DNA of 52,265 nucleotides from Antrodiella citrinella (lineage: Eukaryota; Basidiomycota; Agaricomycetes; Polyporales; Steccherinaceae), in the NCBI GenBank assembly GCA_004802725.1, contig SGPM01000173.1:2662-54926 (forward strand), in the 5' to 3' direction. Shown here in pieces: positions 22,693 through 34,743 of the stretch. The notes under the pieces were generated by a model, which worked only from the letters and a program-made list of their open reading frames with translations, was not told the DNA's origin and did not search any database. The stretch's first letter is position 1, and every line of letters starts with the position of its first letter. A program made the position numbers and the translations under genes.

Positions 22693-23933
22693 TCATATAT
22701 CCGGAATCTTGTCCAGTCCCGCTATCCACCATGTGCCGTTACAATGCTAGCACCGCTCGATGGTAGTAACTCTACCAGTGAATATCGGTGGTGAGGCACT
22801 CCCGCATGTTACTCAGCATTGACTTCGGCGGCACCCATCCAGCCGACCTCCGGGGAGCCAAGCTTGAATGTTCGCAATTTCCAGGACATTTTCTGCCTCT
22901 CGTTGTACGAAAAATCCTATTTCATTATGTGCCAGTGTGGACACTTGGGACGTTGGGTCTCGCGGTCGACTGCGTCACTCAACGCACCCACAAAGGGTTG
23001 TTCGATGTACAGGGGCATTCTCTAATAGCCGGTACGGGTCATTCCAAATTCCCAATTTCGAGTCTGTTACGCAGAATTTGAAGACATACCTGTGCAATTG
23101 CGAGCCACATTTTAGCTTGACAGGCAATATCGCGCACTCACAGCACACTCGAGACCTTTCTCCGAGTCATCCAAACAATATGCCTCCACGCCGCCAAGCT
23201 TACAGTAAGAGTCAAGGCCGACGGTATGAGTTAGGAGTTGTGAGCCGGCACAACGTAAATATCGGCAATGAGATGGGATCGTTCTTGTTTCGTTGATCTC
23301 GATCGCGGCAGAAGAATTGGCCGAGCCGCTCCCCGAGGTTGATAGGGTGGTAAACGCCCATTCTGCTGGCAGCATCCCGGAAGAATGTCCTTTCGAGGAC
23401 GAAGACATCGCGCCTGGGGATAACTGCGGCTCATAGCGGTATGTTTCATTGTTCTCTGTTGTATTGCTGACAGGTGTCAGCTTTTACCTAGCAGACGACG
23501 CGACCTCAAGAAGTCGATGCTATGACCTCGGGAATAAAGTCACAAGGGCGCATTGTTTGGGAGATACCAGTAGATACCAGCTTACGATCAAGCTTACGAT
23601 CAAGGGTTCCTGCACCTGTGACAATTCACTGAGTCGCCCTCGAGTCCCTTGGACGCCGCCGATCGGCTTCACCATGCTTTTTGTTTGCTTCTTAAAGCAT
23701 GTTTGATCGCTCAGGTAAGAATTCTTTGTCCGTCATCATTGTTTTGCTGGGGCCTTACTTAAAGGTGGCACGAGGCTCTAGTTCCTTACCTCTACTCTTC
23801 TGTCTTCCACTGTGACCTGGTAAGACTCCTCGACATACGCTAAGCTTGATTTTTACTGAGTCTGCCACAGCGTGTCGGCTCAGCTCTTCTCAATTCTGCA
23901 TGTGCCAAATGAATACCAACCATTGGGGATACA
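22693..23933. other. Region between MED27 and the medusa-type gene
   Basis: No firm gene. It holds a possible two-exon micro-ORF (23180-23436, listed separately) and two adjacent tandem duplications at 23562-23604 (agataccag twice, cttacgatcaag twice). Plus-strand frames at 22788-23081 and 22868-23296 are open but show no family. The upstream exons and promoter of the medusa gene probably lie in the right half. Confidence 0.35.
23180..23436 (+). CDS. Possible small acidic protein, two exons (hypothetical)
   Basis: ATG 23180 opens a 25-nt exon ending TAC A with a perfect gtaagag donor at 23205. An acceptor (gcggcag) at 23311 restores frame to KELAEPLPEVDRVVNAHS and the frame ends NCGS at 23434-23436. 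The product would be 49 aa, with a basic start (MPPRRQAY) and an acidic body (EECPFEDEDIAPGD). Codon usage in exon 2 looks coding. Nothing is recognised, and the minus strand is also open here. It could instead be an upstream exon of the medusa gene. Confidence 0.22.
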
Positions 23934-25701
23934 ATGACACTGCCAGTACTCAAAATATCAGCCGGACCGCCGGTGACGATGTTTATGCAGCGGGACCCTC
24001 TACACCCCCTAACTACTACAGGCCTTCCCCCGGTGAGTTCGGTGTTTTCTCGAGAGTATGACAAGGTTCTGATCCATATCCAAGGTACGCCGGGCGATGC
24101 GCCTTCGCACCGTTGTCTTGTATCGCCGCGGGGTTCGCTCAGAGTGACCGAGTTTCAGACCCTGAAGGGCAAAACAGCAGGGCCAGTACGGGTCACCGTC
24201 ACTTTCACCCATCGGTCGAGCGAGATCATCTTTTTGCGCCTGGTCTTGGGAAAGAAAGCTCTCACCACTTCCGTCACCCAGATAGCAGGTGGTGTCTGGC
24301 AGCTTGAAGCGGCTGCACCTCATCCGAACGAAGTCATGTACCCATCTTTTGACGTGCCTCTTGCGGTACAGGCGCTCCAAGATAGCGGGGACATCTTGGA
24401 CTCCCTACTCGTCGGTCAGTTCACGTATGATCTGTGTAAGTCGTGCCACCGTCCGTTTGTAATGCAACGTGTATTGACAGCGCTTGCATGGTTCTTTGAC
24501 AGTACAACACTCCGACATTTTCGAGGGATGCAGTTCTTCGAACCCTTACCCATCAGTCTCAACGAAATCTGTCAAAGATACATCCCTCTCATCCTGTACT
24601 TCTCCTTCTTCCCCGGGCTCCCGCGCAAAATCGACAGCTCAGACACTTCATGGCACACCACCGAAGACTCCGAGTCAGATCCTTATGCGCACTCAACGAT
24701 CTGAGCCTGGAAAAGAAATGGCAGAGTCCCGTCGGGTTACATTGGAACTCCTGGCCAGCCTCGATGCAATGTGTGCCGATTTCAGCGATGAGGAGATCAG
24801 CATTGGCAGAAGGCTCATCCGCTTCAACCGTGATATTGATGGCACACGGCTCAAGGTTTCCTGCGAGCAGATCAAGCAGAGGGAGTACTCCGAGGGCAGC
24901 CCAGTCATATCGTGCATTTACCGCAGGGACAACGGCTATTGTTATTTTACTTCGGTCGATGTCATCTGTCTCCTGGAGGGTTTGGTAGGGAAAACCTTCG
25001 AGATAGAGGAGAAGAATCGGATTCGTAGGAACCTCGAAGGGTTTCACCCGGAGACGGTATCCAAGAATCGCAAGGGGACCGAAGCTTTCTTTACACAGAT
25101 CATGGAGTTCCCTTTACCCAAGCCGCGGCACATTGAGAAGGATGTCAAGGTGTTCCACTGGTCGCTTTTGGGGCGCGCTCTGGATAAGATTATCGCCAAA
25201 TATGTCAGTCCTCTATTGCCTGTGAAAATCGCTAGTCTAACATGAGTACTTGGACAGTCCTTGTATACCCACCCTACTGGCGGGAGCTCCTCGTCCACTC
25301 AGCTATCGTTCTCGGCTGCGTCCCCGACTGATATGGGGGCCCCTCCCCCGATCGTCCCGTCGCATCCTCACTCAGATGCCTACCGAGCGGTCGCATCCGA
25401 GAACCCTTCATATCCTACCCTCGACCCCCAGACCGGTCATTTCTATAATACAGATCTTTCGTTGTCTCACAATCATTTTGATTTCCCCAGCCCCGCCAAC
25501 ATGGCTTGGTTCTCGGCATCCATCTACCCTTTGCCGACAGTTTCTCCGTCTCCATCGGAGTCCTCTTCGACGGCATCAGAGCTGCACGCGGTCCCAGGTT
25601 CAAGTTATGCAGCATGCTGGCCTCAGGCTGAGGAGTTGATGATACCCTTCGAGCCACACGTCACTCCCCTGTACCATCAAGCTCTGGTCATGCATATATA
25701 A
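23934..25701 (+). CDS. Medusa (MedA/Med1)-type transcriptional regulator
   Basis: Medusa-type proteins are fungal developmental regulators (MedA in Aspergillus conidiation, Med1 in Ustilago mating). The N-terminal module is an IPT-like beta fold: VTVTFTHRSSEIIFLRLVLG, GGVWQLEAAAPHPNE and ALQDSGDILDSLLVGQFTYD (24180-24435). An intron near 24435-24502 leads to a Ser-rich linker. The signature domain follows: RLIRFNRDIDGTRLKVSC, VISCIYRRDNGYCYFTSVD, EEKNRIRRNLEGFHPETVSK, FPLPKPRHIEKDVKVFHW and LGRALDKIIAKY (24810-25203). After an intron the C-terminus is a Ser/Pro/Tyr-rich, activation-like tail ending HQALVMHI. The start is uncertain: ATG 23934 is in frame, but family members usually have longer N-termini, so upstream exons are likely. 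It converges with the DOCK gene. Confidence 0.8.
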
Positions 25702-26171
25702 AGATACACCGCAGTCTTTTTGCCTTCATCGTTAGACAGCTTACTCAACATCTCGTATAGCATCTTATTTTCAATTGCACTGGTTTGCCATTATCAGTCA
25801 ACTGTCCCGAATTTCCAACTCCCGTTCGCCGCGGCAGCACATCCCGCGGCTTGAAAGAGTTGACCGGGTTCATACACTGCCGCACTGCCGCACTTGCCTG
25901 GGATTCCATACATCTCACACCTCGTCGGATGACTATTGCTTTGCAGTACATTAAGATTTTAGTATTCGACTGTACAACAATTAGTCAATAAACAGGAAGC
26001 AAATCCGAGATACACAAGGTCCGAAAATGAAAGTTGGAGATTAAGCAATTAAGAAATAGAACGAATGGTTGGGATGAAAAAATGGTATATGAGATGTGTG
26101 CGAGACGGTAGAGAAAGTTTAAGAACCAAAGAGAGTGAAGCCAGTCAGCAGAATCAAAATATGAGCAGCAT
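25702..26171. other. Convergent 3' region, medusa gene and DOCK gene
   Basis: No gene seen. The right part (25980-26150) is A/G-rich on the plus strand and is probably the 3' UTR of the minus-strand DOCK gene. The left part would be the 3' UTR of the medusa gene. Confidence 0.4.
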
Positions 26172-29100
26172 CTAACCGTCCCTGCGGCCGAAGTTCAGAC
26201 TTCCAAACTTCGAGATTCGCCCGCGAAGTGATCCAATACTACCCATTGTTGAGCCTGCGACAGATGCACTGGATTGGAGATTCATAGGGATGCCGGCTCC
26301 GTTCATATAGGAATTGCGTTGTGATCCTTCGGAGATGGAATCACTGCTAGTATGGTGATCGCGTGGGCCTGACGCGACGCCGTTGAAACCGTGGCGAGCA
26401 AGGTGTGCGAGGTGTCGCTGAAGGGGGGTTTGTTTCGTAGAGGCACTCTCGCCGGTCAGTGGACCGTTGGAATGCCCGGAGAGGGGGGGAGGGTCCATCG
26501 GAGTACGTGCAAGCTCGAGAGGTGTACCACTGAATTGACCGCGTGTCCCGGACGCAGAATCCTTGACTGAGCCAGCGGACTGAGGTTCATTCAAAGACTG
26601 CTGGTATGGCGAGGCTACAGAGGGAGATTGGATCTGGCGAATTTCTGCGGCCTCAGACGGTGGGACGTCTACCGACAGTCGTTGAATTTCGTCCTGGAAG
26701 TTCTTCCGGAAGAAAGATTCCAGTGTGCTATGGAACGCCATCATCTGCGGCGGACACAGCTGTCCATGCAATCTAAGACAACTGTCGATTATGCGAACCT
26801 AACGAAAAGGTCTGAGTGTCATGGTGTCAGTAAAAATGGTGTCCCGTACCTGGTCGTCAACGGCATTCCGCAGCTTCTCAACCTGTTCTGCCCGATCAGG
26901 GAACCGAACAACGTATTCGCTCGTAAGGAATGTCTGTCTGTAGAGAGATATGCCGGTATTTGCAGGTGCATCGACGGCCGCGTTGAGACTCATTGATAAC
27001 GGCGTAGTCGGAACAGATTGGCCAGTCTTGGCGAGCGCTGAGTATCGTAAATTTAAACCCGCAAGTTCCCTGGTTCTTTGCTCGACTTCTTGGAGAGCCG
27101 TCTCGATTGGTGATACTTCCATGATGGCGACTTCTAAAATCTCGGATCTGCGAAGCACGGTGGGGAATGATTCCTCCGTGGTCAGGTACGTCTTCTCAAC
27201 CCAAGTTTCCTCGTTGCCGTCTGGTGAGACCTTGGTGACGGGTCGAGAGTAGCTGAACACATTGATAGCACTGAAAATAAATGAATACAACACGAAGATC
27301 ACACAAAGCAATAAACGTAATTACCTGTGTTCATAATATGATCGGATCTGTGGCGGAGCATCTGGATTCGTGAATATTGCCAGTTCGCGATTCGGCTCGG
27401 GAGTGACCGCTGTGCATTGGATGTACTGATCACTTCCAAATCGAATGTCGACCGGTGGGTCGCCAATAGCCTTGAGAAGCTGAGCTCCAGGGTGCTTGTT
27501 GAGCATCCGTTCGCAGAAGGCGCCGAATTTCTCCCACTCGTATCCACGGTACTAGAACGACGAAGGTCAGTTGATTATCAGCCACCTCAAGGTGGAAAGA
27601 CGTACAATGAACTGCTTGTTCCGCGTAGCATTAGGGAAGCTGCCGTAGAACGCAACCTTGAAGTAGTCAGAGTAGTAACGCTGATCCGTGACAATGTGCT
27701 CCAAAAGAGCTGCCTGATGTCTCAGGATCTCTGCCAACCGAGCACTGTAGGATGTGAGGCTCGGTCACGATTAACTTGGGACGTGCAACGTACTAGTTGA
27801 ACGTAACCTCGGCATGCTGGTATGCTAGCTCCTTGCAAATATCAATCGCACTCTCCCAAGCCTTGCCTTTCCCTGTGATACATCGTCAGTAGGCTACACA
27901 TGACATCTCACAAAAAAGATCATACCGAGGTAGTCCAGAATGAGCAGACATAGTGTCTCTTTGCGATGGAATTGTGACTGTTGTGGGAGGCCCAAGTCTT
28001 CCATGGGAGGCGCGAATGTATTTAGATCCCATTCATGCAGATCCGCATGAAGTTTCAGCGTCAGCGCTGCCTCAACGTAATTTTGTGACTGTAGGTGCAT
28101 CTAGAAAACGCAAATGTCGGTAAGAACATCACCTCACGACGGACATTCACTTACATTGACCAATTGGTGGACGTATTTGATGTAGATCTCGTCTCGGCCA
28201 ATGCGACGGATGAAGTTCATGAGGCGTAGCTGCAAAACGTGATCAGATACATGGAAGTTCCAAGGACAGAACTCGTACCGTAGCGATAACACGATCATCA
28301 GCGAACTCCTCTCCTTCGGGCAACGCACGTACGTTGAGCAAGAGCTCAAGGAAAATCTCCACAGCATCCAGGAAATTAGTGACGCGAGTACGAAGCTCAG
28401 CGTCAATCTCTGAGGCCTCAAAGAGCTGGCGGAGGTTCCCGATGAAGAAAGCCCGCGAGATACGTGTCACCTCGTCGCCTCTGCTGTCCGACATGAACAA
28501 CGTGTCTAGCTTGCTGACCAGCTCGTTCTCGATATTGTCGAAGTGCCCTGATACATGGAAGTCTGACACGATCATGCAGTACAGGATGTGCACGGCGTTG
28601 TACCGCAGCTGATCGTGATGGCTCAGACACAGGTTTACGACATGTCCAACCAGTAAATTGAGTGTGTGGTGATAGTTCTAAATAATTATGAGTCAGGATT
28701 TGTTTCTACCAAACGATCAAACGAGATACGTACGCCGTAACGTGCCACTGCATGCGCATCGGGTGTTTCATCCACTGGCCAGCCAAGCGCATTCCACAGC
28801 CGGAGGAGAATGGCTGCTCCTTCGCCTCTGATGTCGCCTACTAGTCGCCACACCGCTCGTCGTTTCTATTCATCGTGTTAGTACGTCAACCTGACAACGT
28901 TTGACAATCAAAAAACGTACCTGCGCACTGAACTCTTCGATAGTGAGATGTTCCGAAGACAGCAATCTCAAAAGCAAACAGAACGCGTCTCTCCAGACGT
29001 TGTTGTCGAACGGCTGAGAAGACTCTGCTTGTGTCTGCTCGTTAGGAACGAATTCGCGCTCGAGTAGCGTCGCAATCGGGTCCATGACCTTGATGAGAAC

Positions 29101-32100
29101 TTTGTGGACGAGAATGTTCGAGTTGAGCCAGTTGCTGGGGAAGGCATCATTGCTGAGGATAGATTGGCCGACCTTGAAGATTTGAGTCAGGAGCGCTGCG
29201 AAGTTGTCCCTGCCTTCAATGTCAAGACACGACTCCAGGAAGTTTAGGAAGACTTTGCGAGGCGAAGACAACGCCAGGACCAGGAAAACCACCGCAGATT
29301 CGCCCATGCCAGCGTTGTAGACATGAAGGGAGTTCTGGACACCAGTATTCGACATCTCCGGGAGATCTGATAGCAGCGAGAATGGATATGTCTCGGGGAA
29401 AGCAACGGGAGGGATAGCTGCCGAGGGACTTATGGATCTTACTCTCTCAATAGCCCTGATGGAGGCGGGGTTTTGGAACTCTTGATACGTCTCTAGAACC
29501 CTGGCAACAACATCATCAAAAACAGGCTCGCGCACAACAAAGAAACGACGTACTTGGGCAACAGTGAGAGCAAATACTCGATATTATACTGCTCTTGTCG
29601 CAAAAGCGTCCGATCTCCCAAGACTGTCGGACTGACCAGCATCTGTTGCAGCTTGTCCAGCATAACAGCAATAACAGCGACAGACAATCTGCATCCTTCC
29701 AGCCACCCCACACGTGCAGCGTCCTTCGTAGCATCGGAATCCTCAGAAGCCGTGTGCGTGTACTCGTCAAACCGTCCAAAGTGCGGTTTGATCCACATGA
29801 ACACCGACTCAACCAGGAGCGAACGCGCATGCGTGTTGTCGAACAAGAAGCTCTTCACAACCTGCAAGTACATGATCAACTTGAAGATGACGATCTTGCC
29901 CTTTTTCGCGACAATGCTGTTGGCGAAGCTCGTCGCTATCGCCACGAGCTCCACGACAGAAAACACCTTGTTGAGTTCGGGGAGGATCGACGTGAAGTGT
30001 TGCAACGCGATAGTCTGCGTCCCAATTATAGATGCAGGGCTTATCGTAGCCATCATGCGGTTCGCTTCGGCGAGGTGGTCTTTCAGTTCCCGCTTGAACG
30101 CTTGTTCGGTGTGCTCCACCGCCTCTACCCCACTCATCTCGACCTCGTGCTGCTTCTGCATCTCCCTGGCACGCGTGATGAGCTTGAAGATGTAATGCCA
30201 GACTTTCAGCGCCGCACGCAGACTCGACGCAGTCTCGTTGCTAGTAGGATCTTGTAAGAGCACGTTCATTGAGCGGATCATGCGTGATGCAGCGGAGGGG
30301 TAGTTGAAGTGACTCTCGATGTAGACGTCAAGAACAGGCTGGAAGTTGCTGAACCGACGGTCCTGCACGATACCAAGGACAGTAACGAGGGCGTTGAACA
30401 CAAGTTGGTCCATATCCCCAGCCTGATTGATGTGAGAAGTGAGAATGGCGAAAAGGGAGTCGAAGATATCCTGCAAGAACCGAACAATCTCGACCTCTCC
30501 CACGAAAGTGAACATGGTGAGAATCTTGGAGAGGACCTCCCGATCCGCGAGCTTCTCCCAGTTCAGCAAACTGAGCAACACCGAGTTCTGCGTGAACTTG
30601 GTAGAGCAAAGAGACGATCGGACGGTCAAGCTGTCCCGCAGTATCGGCGCAATTTTCTGCATCTCGACTGGGACGGTGAGTTGGTCTGGCCGCACGTTGT
30701 TGGGTACCCAAGCAGGTGCCTGCAGATACTGTTCAGGCGTCAGCTGAGTGAGCCGGTCTGCTTTGTAGAGGGCCAATGTATGCGAGCCGTCCTCCAAGAA
30801 AGCGCGGCCATCAGGGAACAAGGGAAGATATCCGAATGCAAACGGTTTCTCCAAGGTGTCCACTGCACCACCGCGGCTCACGGATCGCTCACGCGTACTG
30901 CGATGTCGGAACGTGAAGAGCAGATGCAGTTGTTGTGCACCGTGGAACGGAAGTTTCACTTTCACGAGCTCTCCAAAAGTCGGCTGGCTCGTCCGCTGGA
31001 AGACCATGGAATGGAATTGCGACATTTCGGGCTCTCCGCTGCATTGGGTAATCGCGCGCTCCAGAACCATGCCAAGTCGGTCCCGAACCTCAACTGACAC
31101 CTGCACGTTATTATTCGACGAGCTCACGGATCCCCTCGCGAAGTTCGCCACACTGCGTCGTGCATTCCCCGTGCTAGACGACGAGAAGTCGCCGCTCCAG
31201 AGTTTGATGTACAGCTCGTTGCGGACGTCTCCTGGGAAGACAACGTCTGGGAACCCGAGGCGTAGGCTCAGCGGCGTATCTTGAAGAAGAGACGTGTTCT
31301 CCCGAATGATCGTGTCTGCGTCACCATAGAATATTTTGATGGATACTGCCATCATCTCAGCCCTTCACATTTCACTCATTAGCGATGGTCGCGATCGTGA
31401 TCGAGTAGAAAGAAGAGAAGCGGGAACTTCGGTTTTACTTACCTAGATGACTTCTCGAAATCCTTCGTGTTCCCGTTGAGAATATCCTGATGCAGCATGG
31501 AGAACGTGGCTTCATGCGTTGGAACAAATATGGGCATGGTGTACTCTTTTGTAGGGGAGACTTCGACCTGCTCGGAGACCATCTTGCGTAGCTGCGAAAG
31601 TTCCAAAACAGCGCAGCCAAAAGGGCGTCGGAAGTTAGCAGACGAGTCCCCCTTGCCGTTCAATGTAACCTCGCTCATGTTCATAGGCTCAGAGAACCCA
31701 AGACTGTTGGTCCCTAGATCCCTGGACATCGCTTCAGACGTCCGTTTGCCAGTTTCCAAGATGGATCCCATGGTGCTGCTCATCTTCATGGATCCATTCC
31801 GTACGATACGGCAAATGAGGTAGATAGGATCCAGCGCGTCGGCCTGCACAATGTCGGTAAACAGTGTCCGTATTTTAGCTGCAGGGTCCCGCGCCAGGAC
31901 GCCATTGTGGTTGAGCACCACACAGAAGTCCTCCGAGACGAAACGACCACCGTTGGAGTTGTACAGAGAGAAGAAGAGCTCGGCGGTCTCACCGGGGGCA
32001 CAAGGCGACGCCACGAATGCACGTAGATCGAGGAAGATGTGGTAGAACTTCGCACGAGCGGGGTGCAAGCCGGGGGACTGCGGAGAGCTCAGTGAGCCAA

Positions 32101-33396
32101 GTGCGCGAGACGGTCCGCGGGGTCGGGGTGTATCATTCATGACGCTGGAAATAGATCGAGAGAGGGAGTTGGCGGATGCTGACAGATCCACGAAAGAGCC
32201 TGCTGTCGGCGGTGGTGAAGGGGAAGGGTCTGTGTAGGCAAGGGCGGCTTGCATGGCGTACATACGCACCGCGCTGACCCAGCTACGAGAGTCAAGGTCG
32301 CCTTCTACGTCGGAATTGACTAGACCACCCCATGTTGGGTGCCTCACGATGATGTCCAGGCCCTGCACGATGTTCCCGCTCACGAGACGAGCAACGCACT
32401 GACGACGGAGGTTCACGGTCTCTTCAGCACTGAGTGTTTGCGCCAGGAGCTGTCGCCGGCCTAGATGCAGCATCTCGATGTGTTCACGGACGGTTTGGAA
32501 CATCGTGTAGTCTCGGCGCGCAAGATACTGGAACATGAGTGTGTGCCATTCGCGTAATGCAGAAGCAATCTCGTCAATGATGGGTTGTTCGGCGCCCGCA
32601 GCGGTGTCATCGCCAGACCTCAAACTCGGTCGCGGTGGAAGGGGTTTCTCCACTTTAGCTTCGGTAGGAGTTGGCGATGTCGACCGCAGACTGGCTGGGT
32701 ATACCGGGAGCCTGGATCGTCCTGAATAGCCTTGGTCGGGAGGCGGAGCAAGTTTGAATGATTTACGAGGAGCGAGGCTTACCGCGTCTCCTTCGTCCTC
32801 ATCCCTGAGCGCGTCCGCGTCCCGTGCCCACGGGGGAAACGACTCCGGGTTGGGCTGGCCATTGGCGCCAGTAGGACCATCCGTCAGGCCCTCAGCTTCT
32901 GCACTCTCATCGCGAACGAATATGTGAGAGGCAGGGAAGATACCGATGAAAACTTGCTGAGTTTCGGATGGTGCTTTGCCCGATGACGACGAGGGATCTG
33001 AGGATGTGAGCCATGTCACTGGGGGCTGCCGGTTGGTGCAGACGACATAACTACATCGAGTAGGCACGGAGATGTTACGTCGACATAAGCACAGCACTTC
33101 ACAATGATCGAAAGTGCGACGTACCCTCTGTACCAAATGCCCTCCATCTCCTTGTCCCTTGGTGTGTACTTCTCGAATGCATACACTTCATCTCCGACCT
33201 CCAATGATACCACATCTCTGTGTACTAGGTGTTCTTCGGAGGCATTGCTGTACGTGCTGACCCGGGTGCGGTTCGAGAGTCGAGTGTCCCTGCGAGACGG
33301 GGAAAGCGGGTGAACAGCGTAGCCGTATAGAATGAGAGGTAATGGCTCCCAGACACCCTTCCTCTGGATAGAAGGTTGTCCAGGTATTGAGACCAT
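26172..33396 (-). CDS. DOCK-family Rac/Cdc42 guanine-nucleotide exchange factor
   Basis: DOCK proteins activate Rac/Cdc42-type GTPases. The order on the minus strand is the family's. An SH3 domain comes first (GDEVYAFEKY, GIWYRGYVVCTNRQ, QVFIGIFPASHIFV; 33230-32920). A Pro/Ser-rich linker and helical region follow. The DHR-1 C2-like lipid-binding domain is in the exon ending near 31365 to 30800 (VRNELYIKLWSGDFSSS, VSVEVRDRLG, LVKVKLPFHGAQQLHLLFTF). A long armadillo-like region follows. The catalytic DHR-2 domain spans about 28100-26700 (YVEAALTLKLHADLHEWDL, YFKVAFYGSFPNATRNKQFI, INVFSYSRPV, TYLTTEESFPTVLRRSEI, CPPQMMAFHSTLESFFRKNF). The Ser-rich tail ends FGSLNFGRRDG. Start ATG 33396 (MVSIPGQPSIQRKG); the preceding in-frame TTG is not a start. 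About fifteen introns; mature length about 2,000 aa. Domain identity is secure. Confidence 0.92.
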
Positions 33397-34191
33397 ATTC
33401 GTCAAACGCCTTCAGACTACGAAATGCTGAAGGCAAACAGAGGAAGGACTGAGAATATGCGGTCAGACAACTATCTCACGCCCGAGCGCGTACCTTTCTG
33501 GCCTCGATACAACCTGAGCGCTGAGCTATTATATTTCAGATTGCTGCCACTATATACGCCTTCTTCCTGTAGATTATGAGAAGATATGTGAGGGAATTCG
33601 CTGAGCTCGGAGCTAGAAGCTTGAGGATGGAAACGGTGGACGTTGAGGAAAGAAGAGTTCGTAATACGCTGGCGCACATCTGTTTCCGCAGGGAGCGTTT
33701 CAAGTCCAGCTAGGCTCTAGTAAATCTCCGTCTGTTTAAAGCAATGTGCTGAAAGATTGTGTGCATGATATAACCCTGTACTGTGCTATGTACGATGCCA
33801 ATCAAACAGTTTCGGTCCTTTTCACTATCACCGCCATGCACCAGCCCACGTTTCACATCAACAGCGGTGTGTATTGCAGACGAGAGCACCCAGTCGAGGC
33901 TGCTCTGCCACAGGGAAAGATCATCGCTCCCGAGATGAGCATCACAGAGAAGAAAGGACGTGCAGATCGCTGCGTCATGGATGCATGAGAATATTCGGAA
34001 GGTTCGACGCTCCCGTGAGCATTCAGGGCGTCCTTCACCTGTCCGGCTCGGGCTCGAACCACCGAAGGTTGATGCCAATGGGCGTAGATGAAGTCGGTTC
34101 AAGCACGGCTGAACTTTTCTACAGGTGTGCCCAGCCGTGTAGCATATGCCGGTCCAGATTAGGAGCTAAAGGAACTGCCAGCGGTGACAAT
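33397..34191. other. Upstream region of the DOCK gene
   Basis: No firm gene. A minus-strand frame at 33710-34102 is open for 130 codons but begins with TTG and shows no recognisable domain. The DOCK promoter and 5' UTR should lie within the first few hundred bases. Confidence 0.35.
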
Positions 34192-34501
34192 TCATGGTAG
34201 ATCCTTGATACACCCAAAGCGTCAGCGTGGAAAGGCGGGTAGCAAGACTTACGACTGGCATTTCAATCTGTTCAACAAGCACACGATCTTCGTACTTTAC
34301 AACCGTACCCACGTCCCAAGGACGGCTTCGTTGTGTGCGCCCAACGCCGCGTGGGATGGCGATGTTGGCGAATGAAGGACGGTGGAAGTCTCGGGCGACA
34401 GTTGAGCTCACTGCATCAATGATGAGAAAGATGAGATGAGAATTTGAGCAAAAACTGACGAGAACGAAATCTGGAAGCTTGAGAGAACACATCCACTCAC
34501 T
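34192..34501 (-). CDS. Possible 56-aa protein whose start codon is split by an intron (hypothetical)
   Basis: The minus-strand exon 34253-34410 is open with coding-like composition (ARDFHRPSFANIAIPRGVG; RPWDVGTVVKYEDRVLVEQI). Its left acceptor (gatgcag) follows a 90-nt intron (34411-34500) with a gtgagt donor. Splicing places A (34501) before TG (34410-34409), creating the first in-frame ATG (MSSTVARD). An upstream in-frame stop precedes it. A second intron (34204-34252, gtaagt ... tcaag) leads to DLP and a stop at 34192-34194. I recognise no family. It sits in the divergent space between the DOCK and Spc34-like genes. It could be a non-coding leader transcript instead. Confidence 0.33.
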
Positions 34502-34743
34502 GACCCTGATCTGGCAGTGATCATTAAGAGAAGTACGGCGATTGCCGACAAATAGTCACGTGATGTGATTGAGGGCAAGCTTGATCGCGTCTCTGCGCCT
34601 CTGAGTAACTTTGACTGATCCCAGTTCAACTTGAACTTGAAACTATTCTGATTTCAATCTAACTTGCAAGGTCTCTTCTCTCCCGAATCTCTTTTGGTCG
34701 TTTTGGTCGTCAAGAACGTTTGTTTTTGGATCGTAAACGAAAA

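Noticed and set aside
30309..31097. 262-codon plus-strand ORF
   Set aside because: Antisense shadow of the DHR-1 exon of the DOCK gene; charge pattern typical of reverse-complement coding sequence.
33980..34060. ggttcgacgc and ggctcgaacc resembling tRNA B-boxes
   Set aside because: No matching A-box, acceptor stem or cloverleaf at the right spacing on either strand.
33710..34102. 130-codon minus-strand ORF
   Set aside because: Begins with TTG, has no family resemblance or clear splice partners, and can be joined to the neighbouring micro-gene only by skipping its better acceptor.
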